A DNA stretch of 6,632 bases from an uncultured Synechococcaceae cyanobacterium (GTDB lineage Bacteria; Cyanobacteriota; Cyanobacteriia; PCC-6307; Cyanobiaceae): positions 1-6,632 of the forward strand of contig CACBGC010000037.1 in the NCBI GenBank assembly GCA_902538695.1, written 5' to 3'. This document shows, piece by piece, positions 5,669 through 6,632 of this stretch; within the stretch, counting starts at the first letter, position 1; every line of letters begins with the position of its first letter. The position numbers and the translations under genes are program-made. The notes under the pieces are model-generated. The model was not told where the DNA came from. It saw nothing but the letters and a program-made list of their open reading frames with translations, and ran no database searches.

Positions 5669-6632
5669 ATGGGAATTCATTCAGCAAGTTCTAGAAGCTT
5701 TATTAGATTAGAAAATATCTTAATAATTGGAAATGGCGGTAGAGAAAACTCTTTAGCTTGGGCTATTCAAAAAAATGAATTAGTTAAAAAAGTTTATTTA
5801 ATACCTGGTAACGCTGGTTCAGAAAGAATAAGTAAATGTGAAAGAATAAAAATTGATATAAACAACAAAAATGAACTAGTAGAAAAGCTTGATTTTCTCA
5901 AGATAGATTTAGTTGTAATCGGACCAGAAATACCCCTAGCAAATGGATTAGCAGATTTTCTTCGTAAAAAAAATTTTAAAGTATTTGGCCCTAATAAAGA
6001 TGGAGCAAAATTAGAATTCAGCAAATCTTGGGCGAAAGAATTTATGCAAGATGCAAATATTCCAACTGCTAGCTTTTGGAAAGTCAATTCTCTGGAAGAA
6101 GCCAAAAAAATTATCAATGCATCATCAAATCCATTAGTAGTAAAAGCTGATGGTCTAGCTTCAGGTAAAGGTGTTTTTATTCCTAATTCAAAAGATGAAT
6201 GCTTCAAAGCAGCAGAATCAATTTTCAATGGAAGATTTGGTAAGTCTGGGAGTGTAGTTGTTCTAGAAGAAAAAATTCAAGGGCCAGAAGTTTCAGTTTT
6301 TGCTTTATGCGATGGAGAGCGTTATACATTACTTCCAACCGCCCAAGATCACAAACGACTTAAAGAGAAAGATAAAGGGCCAAATACAGGGGGTATGGGA
6401 GCTTATTCTCCTGCTCCACTATTAACTCAAAATTGCCTCGATAGAATTATCAAGGAGATAATTGAACCTACAATAAATGGACTAAATAAAAGAAATATTG
6501 ACTATAAGGGAGTAATTTATTTTGGGTTAATGATCACAAAATCTGGGCCGAAAGTTATAGAATATAACTGCAGATTTGGAGATCCAGAATGCCAAACAAT
6601 AATGCCTTTAATGGATCAAAATTTTGTATTTC
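5669..6632 (+). CDS. purD: Phosphoribosylamine-glycine ligase (GAR synthetase), partial at C-terminus
   Basis: PurD ligates glycine to 5-phosphoribosylamine with ATP, the second step of de novo purine synthesis. The frame opens at ATG 5669 and continues without a stop to the window edge, giving 321 of the usual 420-430 or so residues. The N-domain motif ILIIGNGGRENSLAW (17-31) is followed by LIPGNAGS (44-51) and VVIGPEIPLANGLADFL (82-98). The ATP-grasp domain is marked by PLVVKADGLASGKGV (155-169), GPNTGGMGAYSPAP (237-250) and EYNCRFGDPECQ (298-309), which contains the GARS signature and Mg-ligand region. Relative to E. coli PurD there are about 15 extra residues before the first strand, yet no other standard start exists downstream and an in-frame TAA lies four codons upstream, so ATG 5669 is firm. 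The usual GGREH is GGREN here (Asn27). No Shine-Dalgarno sequence is visible. Divergent from purC. Confidence 0.95.
   Translation, partial: MGIHSASSRSFIRLENILIIGNGGRENSLAWAIQKNELVKKVYLIPGNAGSERISKCERIKIDINNKNELVEKLDFLKIDLVVIGPEIPLANGLADFLRKKNFKVFGPNKDGAKLEFSKSWAKEFMQDANIPTASFWKVNSLEEAKKIINASSNPLVVKADGLASGKGVFIPNSKDECFKAAESIFNGRFGKSGSVVVLEEKIQGPEVSVFALCDGERYTLLPTAQDHKRLKEKDKGPNTGGMGAYSPAPLLTQNCLDRIIKEIIEPTINGLNKRNIDYKGVIYFGLMITKSGPKVIEYNCRFGDPECQTIMPLMDQNFVF

Noticed and set aside
5794..6228. 144-codon open frame on the minus strand
   Set aside because: It lies wholly antisense within purD, whose frame is supported by motifs throughout. Its own translation has no recognisable domain.
1..6632. 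Novel defence, mobile or other undescribed system
   Set aside because: All long frames belong to known housekeeping families. I found no transposase, integrase, direct-repeat array, tRNA attachment site or abrupt shift in composition.

Overview
The window looks like chromosome of a marine picocyanobacterium, most probably a high-light-adapted Prochlorococcus. The base composition is strongly AT-rich, the genes are packed with almost no spacing, and the Omp85, lipid A and purine proteins read like the versions I know from that genus. The assignment rests on recognition, not on a database search.

Six genes read leftward on the minus strand: purC (4810-5538), an Omp85/BamA outer-membrane assembly protein (2635-4764), lpxC (1798-2634), fabZ (1322-1780), lpxA (475-1317) and lpxB (1-478, C-terminal part off the left edge). 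One gene reads rightward: purD (5669-6632), open at the right edge. It has no stop codon in the window but a full GAR synthetase reading frame up to the edge. A 130-bp intergenic region (5539-5668) separates the divergent purC and purD. It holds their presumed promoters and a perfect 7-3-7 inverted repeat.

From bamA to lpxB the genes touch, overlap or lie within 17 nt, so they are very probably one transcription unit. The 45-bp gap between purC and bamA makes it plausible, though not certain, that purC belongs to it too. The products fit together. LpxA, LpxC and LpxB carry out the first, second and disaccharide-forming steps of lipid A synthesis. FabZ dehydrates 3-hydroxyacyl-ACP and so competes with LpxA and LpxD for the same acyl donors. 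The Omp85 protein inserts beta-barrel proteins into the outer membrane. PurC and PurD are two steps of de novo IMP synthesis.

I see no mobile element, CRISPR array, tRNA, rRNA or defence system, and no previously undescribed system. No gene-free stretch exceeds 130 bp. The points worth a second look are modest: gene junctions, paired cysteines in the Omp85 barrel, non-ATG starts, and the purC-purD control region.
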